A program made the translations under genes and the position numbers. From Colletes latitarsis (Eukaryota > Arthropoda > Insecta > Hymenoptera > Colletidae), in NCBI RefSeq assembly GCF_051014445.1, contig NC_135136.1, positions 16,820,001-16,884,000 of the forward strand: a stretch of DNA of 64,000 nucleotides, read 5' to 3'. Shown one piece after another: positions 1-14,000 of this stretch. The notes under the pieces were generated by a model. The model was not told where the DNA came from, made no database searches, and saw only the letters and a program-made list of their open reading frames with translations. Position 1 is the first letter of the stretch; the number at the start of each line of letters is the position of its first letter.

Positions 1-2617
1 ACGGGATCCAAACCAGTAAAAACTCAGGATCTGGCCAACAAGTATGCGAAAAATGCGAAAGTATGAGCCAGATGATTGCAAATACCAGAACTATGCCAGA
101 CATAACCAGCGTTATCTTCTAAAATATTATTCGCAACCAGGTTTAATTGACTGTTTCAGTGTGGTACCACATTACTACGTGATCCAAACCAGAAAAATCC
201 CAGGATCTGGCCAACAAGTGTGCGAAAAACGCAAAAGTATGAGCCAGATGATTGCAAATACCAGAAGTAACACAGACATAACCAGCGTTATCCTCTAAAA
301 TATTATTCGCAACCAGGTTTAATTGACTGTTTCAGTGTGGTACCACATTACTACGTGATCCAAACGAGAAAATGCCCAGGATCTGGACAACAAGTATGCG
401 AAATATGCGAAAGTACGAGCCACATGAGGGCATATCCCAGACCTAACCGAGACATAACCGGCGTTATCCTCTAAAATATTAATCGCAACCAGGTTTAATT
501 GACTGTTTCGGTGTGGAACCACATAACTACGGGATCCAAACCAGAAATAACCCAGGATCTAGCCAACAACTATGCGAAAAACGCGAATGTACGAGCCAGA
601 TGAGGGCAAATCCCAGACCTAACCGAGACATAACCGGCGTTATCCTCCAAAATAGTAATCGCAACCAGGTTTAATTGACTGTTTCAGTGCGGTACCACTT
701 TACTACGTGGTACTTGCCAGAAAAGGGCCAGGATCTGGCCAACAAGTATGCGAAAAACTTGAAGGTATGCGCCAGATGATAGCAAATACCAGAACTAACC
801 CAGACATAACCAGCGTTATCCTCTAAAATACTTATCGGAACCAGCTTCTATTGACTGTTTCAGTGTGGTACCGCATTACTACGGGATCCAAAACAGAAAA
901 AACTCAGGATCTGGCCAACAAGTGTGCGAAAAACGCGAAAGTACGAGCCAGATGAGGGCAAATACCAGACCTAACCCAGACATAACCAGCGTTATCCTCT
1001 AAAATATGTATCGCAACCAGGTTTAATTGACTGTTTCGGTGTGGTTCCGCATTACTACGTGATCCACGCCAGAAAAAGGCCAGGATCTGGCCAACAAGTA
1101 TGCGAAAAACGCGAAAGTACGAGCCAGATGAGGGCAAATCCCAGACCTAACCGAGACATAACCAGCGTTATCCTCTAAAATTCTTATCGGAACCAGCTTC
1201 TATTGACTGTTTCAGTGTGGAACCACTTTACTACGTGGTCCAAGCCAGAAAATGTCCAGGATCTGGCCAACAAGTCTGCGAAAAATGCGAAGGTACGAGC
1301 CAGATGAGGGCAAATGCCAGACCTAACCCAGACATAACCAGCGTTATCCTCTAAAATACTAATCGGAACCAGCTTTAATTGACTGTTTCAGTGTGGTACC
1401 ACATTGGTACGAGATCCAAACCAGAAAAAACTCAGGATCTGGCCAACAAGAATGCGAAAAACGCGTAAGTACGAACCAGATGATTGCTAATACTAGAACT
1501 AACCCAAACGCAACCAGCGATATCCTCCGAACTATTAATTGGAACCAGCATTTATTGACTGTTTCAGTGTGGTACCGCATTACTACATGATCCAAACCAG
1601 AAACAACCCAGGATCTGCCCAACAAGTATGCGAAAAACGCGAAAGTGTGAGCCATATGATTGCAAATACCGAAACTAATCTAGAGATAACCAGCGTAATC
1701 CTCTAAAATATTAATCGCAACCAGGTATGATTGACTGTTTCGGTGTGGTACCGCATTACTACGTGGTACAAGCCAGTAAAAGGCCAGGATCTGCCCAACA
1801 AGTATGCGAGAAATGCGAACATATGTGCCTGATGATTGCAAATACCAGAACTAACCCAAACATAACCAGCGTAGTCCTCCAAAATATTTATCGCAACCAG
1901 GTTTAATTGACTGTTTCGGTGTGGAACCACATTACGACGGGATCCAAACCACAAAAAACCCGAGATCTGGCCAACAAGTAAGTGAACAACGCGAAAGTAT
2001 GAGCCAGATGATTGCAAATACCAGAACTAACCCAGGCATAACCAGCGTTATCCTCTAAAATACTAATCGGAACCAGCTTTTGTTGACAGTGTGGTACCAC
2101 ATTACTACGTGATCCAAGCCAGAAAAAGCCCAGGATCTGGCCAACAAGTATGCGAACAATGCGAAGGTACGAGCCAGATGAGGGCATATCCCAGACCTAA
2201 CCGAGACATAACCGGCGTTATCATCTAAAATATTAATCGCAACCAGGTTTAGTTGACTGTTTCGGTGTGGTACCGCACTACTACGTGTTCCAAACCAGAA
2301 AAAGGCCAGGATCTGGCCAGCAAGTATGCGAAAAATGCGAAAGTACGAGCCAGATGAGGGCAAATCCCAGACCTAACCCAGACATAACATGCGTTATCCT
2401 CTAAAATATTAATCGCAACCAGGTTTAATTGATTGTTTCGGTGTGGTACCGCATTACTACGTGATCCAAACCAGAAAATGGCCAGGATCCGGCCAACAAG
2501 TATGCGAAAAATGCGAAAGTTCGAGCCAGATGAGGGCAAATACCAGACGCAACCCAGACATAACCGGCGTTATCCTCCAAAATATTAATCGCAACCTGGT
2601 ATAATTGACTGTTTCAG

Positions 2618-2720
2618 TGTGGTACCACATTACTACGTTGTCAGAGCCAGAAAAAGGCCAGGATCTGGCCAACAAGTATGCGAAAACTGCGAAAGAACCA
2701 GCTTTTATTGACTGTTTCAG
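2618..2720 (+). repeat. Truncated 103-bp monomer variant (copy 1)
   Basis: The distance between successive 'tgtggtacc' anchors is 103 bp, not 176. The join runs from 'gcgaaag' straight into 'aaccagcttttattgactg', so ~73 bp are missing, from 'tacgagccagatg' through 'attaatcgg'. The same join recurs in seven other places, so it arose once and was copied by later array rearrangement. Confidence 0.9.
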
Positions 2721-3423
2721 TGTGGTACCACATTACTACGTTATCCAAACCTTAAAAAACCCAGGATCTGCCCAACACGTATGCGAAAAACGCGTAAGTA
2801 TGAGCCAGATGACGCAAATACCAGAACTAACCCAGACATAAGCAGCGTTATCCTCAAAAATATTAATCGCAACCAGGTTTAATTGACTGTTTGAGTGTGG
2901 TACCACATTACTACGTGATCCAAACCATAAAAAGGCCAGGATCTGGCCAACTAGTATGCGAAAGACGCGAAAGTATGAGACAGATGAGGGCAAATGCCAG
3001 AACTAACCCAGACATAATCGGCGTTTTCCTCTAAAATATTAATCGCAACCAGGATTAGTTGACTGTTTCGGTGTGGTACCGCATTAGTACGCGATCCAAA
3101 CCAGAAAAAGCCCTGGATCTGGCCAAGAAGTATACGAACAATGCGAAGGTACGAGCCAGATGAGGGCATATCCCAGACCTAACCGAGACATAACCGACGT
3201 TATCCTCTAAAATATTAATCGCAACCAGGTTTAATTGACTGTTTCGGTGTGGTACCGCATTACTACGTGATCCAAACCAGAAAATGGCTAGGATCCGGCC
3301 AACAAGTATGCGAAAAATGCGAAAGTACGAGCCAGATGAGGGCAAATACCAGACGTAACCCAGGCATAACCGGCGTTATCCTCTAAAATATTAATCGCAA
3401 CCTGGTTTAATTGACTGTTTCAG

Positions 3424-3526
3424 TGTGGTACCACATTACTACGTTGTCAAAGACAGAAAAAGGCCAGGATCTGGCCAACAAGTATGCGAAAAATGCGAAA
3501 GAACCAGCTTTTATTGACTGTTTCAG
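3424..3526 (+). repeat. Truncated 103-bp monomer variant (copy 2)
   Basis: Anchor spacing is 103 bp with the 'gcgaaagaaccagcttttattg' type join. It lies inside the 455-bp higher-order unit. Confidence 0.9.
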
Positions 3527-3878
3527 TGTGGTACCACATTACTACGTTATCCAAACCAGAAAAAGCCCAGGATCTGGCCAACAAGTATGCGAACAATGCG
3601 AAGGTACGAGCCAGATGAGGGCATATCCCAGACCTAACCGAGACATAACCGGCGTTATCCTCTAAAATATTAATCGCAACCAGCTTTAATTGACTGTTTC
3701 GGTGTGGTACCGCATTACTACGTGATCCAAACCAGAAAATGGCTAGGATCCGGCCAACAAGTATGCGAAAAATGCGAAAGTACGAGCCAGATGAGGGCAA
3801 ATACCAGACGTAACCCAGGCATAACCGGCGTTATCCTCTAAAATATTAATCGCAACCTGGTTTAATTGACTGTTTCAG

Positions 3879-3981
3879 TGTGGTACCACATTACTACGTT
3901 GTCAAAGACAGAAAAAGGCCAGGATCTGGCCAACAAGTATGCGAAAAATGCGAAAGAACCAGCTTTTATTGACTGTTTCAG
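3879..3981 (+). repeat. Truncated 103-bp monomer variant (copy 3)
   Basis: Same 73-bp internal deletion and same flanking sequence as the copy 455 bp upstream. It belongs to the second 455-bp unit. Confidence 0.9.
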
Positions 3982-4685
3982 TGTGGTACCACATTACTAC
4001 GTTATCCAAACCAGAAAAAGCCCAGGATCTGGCCAACAAGTATGCGAACAATGCGAAGGTACGAGCCAGATGAGGGCATATCCCAGACCTAACCGAGACA
4101 TAACCGGCGTTATCCTCTAAAATATTAATCGCAACCAGGTTTATTTGACTGTTTCGGTGTGGTACCGCACTACTTTGTGTTCCAAACCAGAAAAAGGGCA
4201 GGATCTGGGCAACAATTATGCGAAAAGTGCGATAGTACGAGCCAGATGAGGGCAAATTACAGACCTAACCTAGACATAACCGGCGTTATCCTCTAAAATA
4301 TTAATCGGAACCAGGTTTAATTGACTGTTTCAGTGTGGTACCACATTACTACGTGGTCCAAGCCAGAAAAAGGCCAGGATCTGGCCAGCAAGTATGGGAA
4401 AAATGCGAAAGTACGAGCCAGATGAGGGCAAATCCCAGACCTAACCCAGACATAACATGCGTTATCCTCTAAAATATTAATCGCAACCAGGTTTAATTGA
4501 CTGTTTCGGTGTGGTACCACATTACTACGTGATCCAAACCAGAAAAAGGCCAGGACCAGGCCAACAAGTATGCCAAAAATGCGAAAGTACGAGCTAGATG
4601 ATTGCTAGTACCAGAACTAACCCAAACGTAACCAGCGTTATCCTCCAAACTATTAATCGGAAGCAGCTCATATTGACTGTTTCAG

Positions 4686-4788
4686 TGTGGTACCACATTA
4701 CTACATGATCCAAACCAGAAAAAACCCAGGATCTGGCCAACAAGTATGCGAAAAATGCGAAAGAACCAGCTTTTATTGACTGTTTCAG
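4686..4788 (+). repeat. Truncated 103-bp monomer variant (copy 4)
   Basis: Anchor spacing is 103 bp with the identical join. The sequence after it follows copy 3 and its downstream monomers at an offset of ~807 bp (four full monomers plus one 103-bp monomer). Confidence 0.9.
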
Positions 4789-5836
4789 TGTGGTACCACA
4801 TTACTACGTTATCCAAACCAGAAAAAGCCCAGGATCTGGCCAACAAGTATGCGAACAATGCGAAGGTACGAGCCAGATGAGGGCATATCCCAGACCTAAC
4901 CGAGACATAACCGGCGTTATCCTCTAAAATATTAATCGCAACCAGGTTTATTTGACTGTTTCGGTGTGGTACCGCACTACTACGTGTTCCAAACCAGAAA
5001 AAGGGCAGGATCTGGGCAACAATTATGCGAAAAGTGCGATAGTACGAGCCAGATGAGGGCAAATACCAGACCTAACCTAGACATAACCGGCGTTATCCTC
5101 TAAAATATTAATCGCAACCAGGTTTAATTGACTGTTTCGGTGTGGTACCGCGTTACTACGTGATTCAAGCCAGAAAAGACCCAGGATCTGCCAAACAAGT
5201 ATGCGAAAAGCGCGAAAGTATGAGCCAGATGATAGCAAATACCAGAACTAACCCAGACATAACCAGCGTTATCCTCTAAAATACTAATCGGAACCAGCTT
5301 TTATTGACAGTGTGGTACCACATTACTATGTGATCCAAGCCAGAAAAAGCCCAGGATCTGCCAACAAGTATGCGAAAAACCCGAAAGTACGAGCCAGATG
5401 AGGGCAAATTCCAGACCTAACCTAGACGTAACCAGCGTTATCCTCTAAAATACTTATCGGAACCAGATTCTATTGACTGTTCCGGTGTGGAAACACATTA
5501 CTACGGGATCCAAACCAGAAAAATCCCAGGATCTGGCCAACAACTATGCGAAAAACGCGAAAGTACGAGCCAGATGAGGGCATATACCAGACCTAACCCA
5601 GACATAACCGGCGATATCCTCTAAAATATTTATCGCGAACATGCTTAATTGACTGCTTCAGTGTGGTACCACATTACTACGTGATCCAAACCAAAAAATA
5701 CCTGGATCTGGCCAACAAGTGTGCGTAATACGCGAAAGTATGAGCCAGATGATTGCAAATACCAGAACTAACACAGACATAACCAGCGTTATCCTCTAAA
5801 ATATTAATCGGAACCAGCCTTAATTGACTGTGTCAG

Positions 5837-5939
5837 TGTGGTACCACAATGGTACGGGATCCAAACCAGAAAAAACTCAGGATCTGGACAACAAGTATGC
5901 GAAAAATGCGAAAGAACCAGCTTTTATTGACTGTTTCAG
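5837..5939 (+). repeat. Truncated 103-bp monomer variant (copy 5)
   Basis: Anchor spacing is 103 bp with the same join. The following monomer has 'gtagtaccac' in place of 'gtggtaccac', shared with copies 6-8, so copies 5-8 form a sub-lineage. Confidence 0.88.
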
Positions 5940-5990
5940 TGTAGTACCACATTACTACGTTATCCAAACCAGAAAAAACCCAGGATCTGC

Positions 5991-8900
5991 CCAACAAGTA
6001 TGCGATAAACGCGTAAGTATGAGCCAGATGATGGCAAATACCAGAACTAACCCAAACATAACCAGCGATATCCTCTAAAATATTATTCGCAACCGGGTTT
6101 AATTGACTGTTTCGGTGTGGTACCGCATTAGTACGCGATCCAAACCAGAAAAAGCCCTGGATCTGGCCAACAAGTATGCGAAACATGCGAAAGTATGAGA
6201 CAGATGACGGCAAATACTAGAACTAACCAAGACTTAACCGGCGTGATCCTGTAAAATATTAATCGCAACCAGGTTTAATTGACTGTTTCGGTGTGGAACC
6301 ACATTACGACGGTATCCAAACCACAAAAAACCCAGGATCTGCCCGGCAAGTAAGCGAAAAATGCGAAAGTATGAGCCGGATGGTTGGAAATACCAGAACT
6401 AACCCAGCCATAACCGGCGTTATCCTCGAAAATATTAATCGCAACCAGGTTTAATTGACTGTTTCGGTGTGGTACCGCATTACTACGTGATCCAAACCAG
6501 AAAAAGCCCAGGATCTGGCCAACAAGTAAGCGAAAATTGCGAAAGTACGAGCCAGATGTGGACAAATCCCAGAACTACCCGAGACATAACCGGCGTTGTC
6601 CACTAAAATATTAATCGGACCCTGGTTTAATTGACTGTTTCAGTGTCGTACCACTTTACTACGTGGTCCAAGCCAGAAGAAGGCCAGGATCCGGCCAAAA
6701 AGTATGCGAAAAATGCGAAAGTACGAGCCAGATGAGGGCAAATATTAGAACTAACCCAGACGTAACCGGCGTTATCCTATAAAATACTAATCGGAACCAG
6801 CTTTTATTGACAGTGTGGTACCACATTATTACGTGATCCAAGCCAGAAAAAGCCCAGGATCTGGCCAACAAGTAAGCGAAAATTGCGAAAGTACGAGCCT
6901 GATGTGGACAAATCCCAGAACTACCCGAGACATAACCGGCGTTGTCCACTAAAATATTAATCGGACCCTGGTTTAATTGACTGTTTCAGTGTCGTACCAC
7001 TTTACTACGTGGTCCAAGCCAGAAGAAGGCCAGGATCCGGCCAAAAAGTATGCGAGAAATGCGAAAGTACGAGCCAGAAGATTGCAAATCCCAGACCTAA
7101 CCCAGACGTAACCAGCGTTATCCTCTAAAATATTATTCGCAACCTGATTTAATTGACTGTTTCGGTTTGGTACCACATTACTGCCATGTCAAAGCCAGAA
7201 AAAGGCCAGGATCTGGCCAACAAGTATGCGAAAAACGCGAAAGTATGAGCCAGAAGATTGCAAATACCGGAACTAACCCAGACATAATCAGCGTTATCCT
7301 CTAAAATATTATTCGCAACCAGGGTTAATTGACTGTTTCGGTGTGGTACCACATTACTACGTGGTCCAAGCCAGAAAAAGGCCAGGATCTGCCCAACAAG
7401 TAAGCGAAAAATGCGAAAGTACGAGCCAGATGTGGACAAATCCCAGAACTACCCGAGACATAACCGGCGTTATCCTCTAAAATATTAATCGGAACCAGGC
7501 TTAATTGACTGTTTCAGTGTGGTACCACATTACTACGTGGTCCAAGCCAGAAAAAGGCCAGGATCTGGCCAGCAAGTATGCGAAAAGCGCGAAAGTATGA
7601 GCCAGATGATAGCAAATACCAGAACTAACCCAGACGTAACCAGCGATATCCTCTAAAATACTTATCGGAACCAGCTTCTATTGACTGTTTCAGTGTGGTA
7701 TCGCATTGCTACGGGATCCAAACCAGAAAAAACTCACTATCTGCCAACAAGTATGCGAAAAACCCGAAAGTACGTGCCAGATGAGGGCAAATTCCAGACC
7801 TAACCCAGACGTAACCAGCGTTATCCTCTAAAATACTTATCGGAACCAGATTCTATTGACTGTTTCAGTGTGGTACCGCATTGGTACGGGATCCGAACCA
7901 GAAAAAACTCACGATCTGCCAACAAGTATGCGAAAAACCCGAAAGTACGAGCCAGATGAGGGCAAATTCCAGACCTAACTCAGACATAACCGGCGTTATC
8001 CTCTAAAATATTAATCGCAACCAGGTTTAATTGACTGTTCCGGTGTGGAAACACATTACTACGGGATCCAAACCAGAAAAATCCCAGGATCTGGCCAACA
8101 ACAATGCGAAAAACGCGAATGTACGAGCCAGATGAGGGCATATACCAGACCAAACCCAGACATAACCGGCGATATCCTCTAAAATATTTATCGCGAACAT
8201 GTTTAATTGACTGCTTCAGTGTGGTACCACATTACTACGTGATCCAAACCAAAAAATACCTGGATCTGGCCAACAAGTGTGCGTAATACGCGAAAGTATG
8301 AGCCAGATGATTGCAAATACCAGAACTAACACAGACATAACCAGCGTTATCCTCTAAAATATTAATCGGAACCAGCCTTAATTGACTGTGTCAGTGTGGT
8401 ACCACAATGGTACGGGATCCAAACCAGAAAAAACTCAGGATCTGGACAACAAGTATGCGAGAAACGCAGAAGTACGAGCCAGATGAGGGCAAATCCCAGA
8501 CCTAACCCAGACATAACCGGCGTTATCCACTAAAATATTAATCGCATCCAGGTTTAATTGACTGTTTCGGTGTGGTACCGCATTACTACGTGATCCAAAC
8601 CAGAAAAGGGCCTGGATCTGGCCAACAAGTATGCGAATTATGCGAGAGTACGAGCCAGATGAGGGCAAATACCAGACCTAACCAAGACGTAACCGGCGTT
8701 ATCCTCTAAAATTTTAATCACAACCAGGTTTAGATGACTGTTTCGGTGTGGTACCGCATTAATACGTGATCCAAACCAGAAATATCCCAGGATGTGGCCA
8801 ACAAGTATGCAAAAAATGCGAAAGTATGTGCCTGATGATTGCAAATACCAGTCCTAACCCAAACGTAACCTGCGTTATCCTCCAAACTATTAATCGGAAC

Positions 8901-11011
8901 CAGCTTTTATTGACTGTTTCAGTGTGGTACCACATTACTACATTATTCAAACCAGAAAAAAACCCAGAATCTGCCCAACAAGTATGCGAAAAATGCGAAA
9001 GTACGAGCCAGATGAGGGCAAATACCAGACGTAACCCAGACATAACCGGCGTTATCCTCTAAAATATTAATCGCAGCCTGGTTTAATTGACTGTTTCAGT
9101 GTGGTACCACATTACTACGTTGTCATAGCCAGAAAAAGGCCAGGATCTGGCCAACAAGTATGCGAAAAATGCGAAAGAACCAGCTCTTATTGACTGTTTC
9201 AGAGTAGTACCACATTACTACGTTATCCAAACCAGAAAAAACCCAGGATCTGCCCAACAAGTATGCGAAAAACGCGTAAGTATGAGCCAGATGATGGCAA
9301 ATACCAGAACTAACCCAGACATAACCGGCGTTATCCTCGAAAATATTAATCGCAACCAGGTTTAATTGACTGTTTCGGTGTGCTACCGCATTACTACGCG
9401 ATCCAAACCAGAAAAAGCCCTGGATCTGGCCTACAAGTATGCGAAACATGCGAAAGTATGAGACAGATGACGGCAAATACTAGAACTAACCAAGACTTAA
9501 CCGGCGTTATCCTGTAAAATATTAATCGCAACCAGGTTTAATTGACTGTTTCAGTGTGGAACCACATTACGACGGTATCCAAACCACAAAAAACCCAGGA
9601 TATGCCCGGCAAGTAAGCGAAAAATGCGAAAGTATGAGCCGGATGGTTGGAAATACCAGAACTAACCCAGACGTAACCGGCGTTATCCTCAAAAATATTA
9701 ATCGCAACCAGGTTTAATTGACTGTTTCGGTGTGGTACCGCATTACTACGTGATCCAAACCAGAAAATGGCCAGGATCTGGCCAAAAAGTATGCGAGAAA
9801 TGCGAAAGTACGAGCCAGATGATTGCAAATCCCAGACCTAACCCAGACGTAACCAGCGTTATCCTCTAAAATATTATTCGCAACCTGATTTAATTGACTG
9901 CTTCGGTTTGGTACCACATTACTGCCATGTCAAAGCCGGAAAAAGGCCAGGATCTGGCCAACAAGTAAGCGAAAAATGCGAAAGTACGAGCCAGATGTGG
10001 ACAAATCCCAGAACTACCCGAGACATAACCGGCGTTATCCTCTAAAATATTAATCGGGACCAGGTTTAATTGACTGTTTCAGTGTGGTACCACATTACTA
10101 CGTGGTCCAAGCCAGAAAAAGGCCAGGATCTGGCCAGCAAGTATGCGAAAAGCACGAAAGTATGAGCCAGATGATAGCAAATACCAGAACTAACCCAGAC
10201 GTAACCAGCGATATCCTCTAAAATACTTATTGGAACCAGCTTCTATTGACTGTTTCAGTGTGCTATCGCATTGCTACGGGATCCAAACCAGAAAAAACTC
10301 ACGATCTGCCAACAAGTATGCGAAAAACCCGAAAGTACGAGCCAGATGAGGGCAAATTCCAGACCTAACTCAGACATAACCGGCGTTATCCTCTAAAATA
10401 TTAATCGCAACCAGGTTTAATTGACTGTTCCGGTGTGGAAACAGATTACTACGGGATCCAAACCAGAAAAATCCCAGGATCTGGCCAACAACTATGCGAA
10501 AAACGCGAATGTACGAGCCAGATGAGGGCATATACCAGACCTAACCCAGACATAACCGGCGATATCCTCTAAAATATTTATCGCGAACATGTTTAATTGA
10601 CTGCTTCAGTGTGGTACCACATTACTACGTGATCCAAACCAAAAAATACCTGGATCTGGCCAACAAGTGTGCGTAATACGCGAAAGCATGAGCCAGATGA
10701 TTGCAAATACCAGAACTAACACAGACATAACCAGCGTTATCCTCTAAAATATTAATCGGAACCAGCCTTAATTGACTGTGTCAGTGTGGTACCACAATGG
10801 TACGGGATCCAAACCAGAAAAAACTCAGGATCTGGACAACAAGTATGCGAGAAACGCAGAAGTACGAGCCAGATGAGGGCAAGTTCCAGACCTAACCCAG
10901 ACATAACCGGCGCTATCCACTAAAATATTAATCGCAACCAGGTTTAATTGACTGTTTCGGTCAGGTACCGCATTACTACGTGATCAAAACCAGAAAAAGG
11001 CCTGGATCTGG
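5991..11011 (+). repeat. 5,021-bp higher-order block, first copy
   Basis: Every point checked at x and x+5021 is the same, including private features: 'gatgtggacaaatcccag', 'ctcactatctgccaac', the 'ggtttggtaccacattactgcc' monomer and the 103-bp truncated monomer. Twelve shadow open frames in the block have identical translations in both copies. The match starts at 'ccaacaagtatgcgataaacg' (5991 against 11012); the base before differs. The length is not a whole number of monomers because the block includes truncated monomers. Confidence 0.92.
9100..9202 (+). repeat. Truncated 103-bp monomer variant (copy 6)
   Basis: Same join, with 'aaccagctctt' as a private change. It lies in the first copy of the 5,021-bp block and has an exact counterpart 5,021 bp downstream. 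Confidence 0.88.
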
Positions 11012-14000
11012 CCAACAAGTATGCGATAAACGCGTAAGTATGAGCCAGATGATGGCAAATACCAGAACTAACCCAAACATAACCAGCGATATCCTCTAAA
11101 ATATTATTCGCAACCGGGTTTAATTGACTGTTTCGGTGTGGTACCGCATTAGTACGCGATCCAAACCAGAAAAAGCCCTGGATCTGGCCAACAAGTATGC
11201 GAAACATGCGAAAGTATGAGACAGATGACGGCAAATACTAGAACTAACCAAGACTTAACCGGCGTGATCCTGTAAAATATTAATCGCAACCAGGTTTAAT
11301 TGACTGTTTCGGTGTGGAACCACATTACGACGGTATCCAAACCACAAAAAACCCAGGATCTGCCCGGCAAGTAAGCGAAAAATGCGAAAGTATGAGCCGG
11401 ATGGTTGGAAATACCAGAACTAACCCAGCCATAACCGGCGTTATCCTCGAAAATATTAATCGCAACCAGGTTTAATTGACTGTTTCGGTGTGGTACCGCA
11501 TTACTACGTGATCCAAACCAGAAAAAGCCCAGGATCTGGCCAACAAGTAAGCGAAAATTGCGAAAGTACGAGCCAGATGTGGACAAATCCCAGAACTACC
11601 CGAGACATAACCGGCGTTGTCCACTAAAATATTAATCGGACCCTGGTTTAATTGACTGTTTCAGTGTCGTACCACTTTACTACGTGGTCCAAGCCAGAAG
11701 AAGGCCAGGATCCGGCCAAAAAGTATGCGAAAAATGCGAAAGTACGAGCCAGATGAGGGCAAATATTAGAACTAACCCAGACGTAACCGGCGTTATCCTA
11801 TAAAATACTAATCGGAACCAGCTTTTATTGACAGTGTGGTACCACATTATTACGTGATCCAAGCCAGAAAAAGCCCAGGATCTGGCCAACAAGTAAGCGA
11901 AAATTGCGAAAGTACGAGCCTGATGTGGACAAATCCCAGAACTACCCGAGACATAACCGGCGTTGTCCACTAAAATATTAATCGGACCCTGGTTTAATTG
12001 ACTGTTTCAGTGTCGTACCACTTTACTACGTGGTCCAAGCCAGAAGAAGGCCAGGATCCGGCCAAAAAGTATGCGAGAAATGCGAAAGTACGAGCCAGAA
12101 GATTGCAAATCCCAGACCTAACCCAGACGTAACCAGCGTTATCCTCTAAAATATTATTCGCAACCTGATTTAATTGACTGTTTCGGTTTGGTACCACATT
12201 ACTGCCATGTCAAAGCCAGAAAAAGGCCAGGATCTGGCCAACAAGTATGCGAAAAACGCGAAAGTATGAGCCAGAAGATTGCAAATACCGGAACTAACCC
12301 AGACATAATCAGCGTTATCCTCTAAAATATTATTCGCAACCAGGGTTAATTGACTGTTTCGGTGTGGTACCACATTACTACGTGGTCCAAGCCAGAAAAA
12401 GGCCAGGATCTGCCCAACAAGTAAGCGAAAAATGCGAAAGTACGAGCCAGATGTGGACAAATCCCAGAACTACCCGAGACATAACCGGCGTTATCCTCTA
12501 AAATATTAATCGGAACCAGGCTTAATTGACTGTTTCAGTGTGGTACCACATTACTACGTGGTCCAAGCCAGAAAAAGGCCAGGATCTGGCCAGCAAGTAT
12601 GCGAAAAGCGCGAAAGTATGAGCCAGATGATAGCAAATACCAGAACTAACCCAGACGTAACCAGCGATATCCTCTAAAATACTTATCGGAACCAGCTTCT
12701 ATTGACTGTTTCAGTGTGGTATCGCATTGCTACGGGATCCAAACCAGAAAAAACTCACTATCTGCCAACAAGTATGCGAAAAACCCGAAAGTACGTGCCA
12801 GATGAGGGCAAATTCCAGACCTAACCCAGACGTAACCAGCGTTATCCTCTAAAATACTTATCGGAACCAGATTCTATTGACTGTTTCAGTGTGGTACCGC
12901 ATTGGTACGGGATCCGAACCAGAAAAAACTCACGATCTGCCAACAAGTATGCGAAAAACCCGAAAGTACGAGCCAGATGAGGGCAAATTCCAGACCTAAC
13001 TCAGACATAACCGGCGTTATCCTCTAAAATATTAATCGCAACCAGGTTTAATTGACTGTTCCGGTGTGGAAACACATTACTACGGGATCCAAACCAGAAA
13101 AATCCCAGGATCTGGCCAACAACAATGCGAAAAACGCGAATGTACGAGCCAGATGAGGGCATATACCAGACCAAACCCAGACATAACCGGCGATATCCTC
13201 TAAAATATTTATCGCGAACATGTTTAATTGACTGCTTCAGTGTGGTACCACATTACTACGTGATCCAAACCAAAAAATACCTGGATCTGGCCAACAAGTG
13301 TGCGTAATACGCGAAAGTATGAGCCAGATGATTGCAAATACCAGAACTAACACAGACATAACCAGCGTTATCCTCTAAAATATTAATCGGAACCAGCCTT
13401 AATTGACTGTGTCAGTGTGGTACCACAATGGTACGGGATCCAAACCAGAAAAAACTCAGGATCTGGACAACAAGTATGCGAGAAACGCAGAAGTACGAGC
13501 CAGATGAGGGCAAATCCCAGACCTAACCCAGACATAACCGGCGTTATCCACTAAAATATTAATCGCATCCAGGTTTAATTGACTGTTTCGGTGTGGTACC
13601 GCATTACTACGTGATCCAAACCAGAAAAGGGCCTGGATCTGGCCAACAAGTATGCGAATTATGCGAGAGTACGAGCCAGATGAGGGCAAATACCAGACCT
13701 AACCAAGACGTAACCGGCGTTATCCTCTAAAATTTTAATCACAACCAGGTTTAGATGACTGTTTCGGTGTGGTACCGCATTAATACGTGATCCAAACCAG
13801 AAATATCCCAGGATGTGGCCAACAAGTATGCAAAAAATGCGAAAGTATGTGCCTGATGATTGCAAATACCAGTCCTAACCCAAACGTAACCTGCGTTATC
13901 CTCCAAACTATTAATCGGAACCAGCTTTTATTGACTGTTTCAGTGTGGTACCACATTACTACATTATTCAAACCAGAAAAAAACCCAGAATCTGCCCAAC

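Larger units (their letters stand above)
3100..4140 (+). repeat. 455-bp higher-order unit, ~2.3 tandem copies
   Basis: Sequence at x and x+455 matches with only a few differences from about 3100 to about 4140. One unit is two full 176-bp monomers plus one 103-bp truncated monomer (176+103+176 = 455, measured between anchors at 3248, 3424, 3527 and 3703). The match ends where the later copy reads 'ggtttatttgactg'. Confidence 0.85.
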
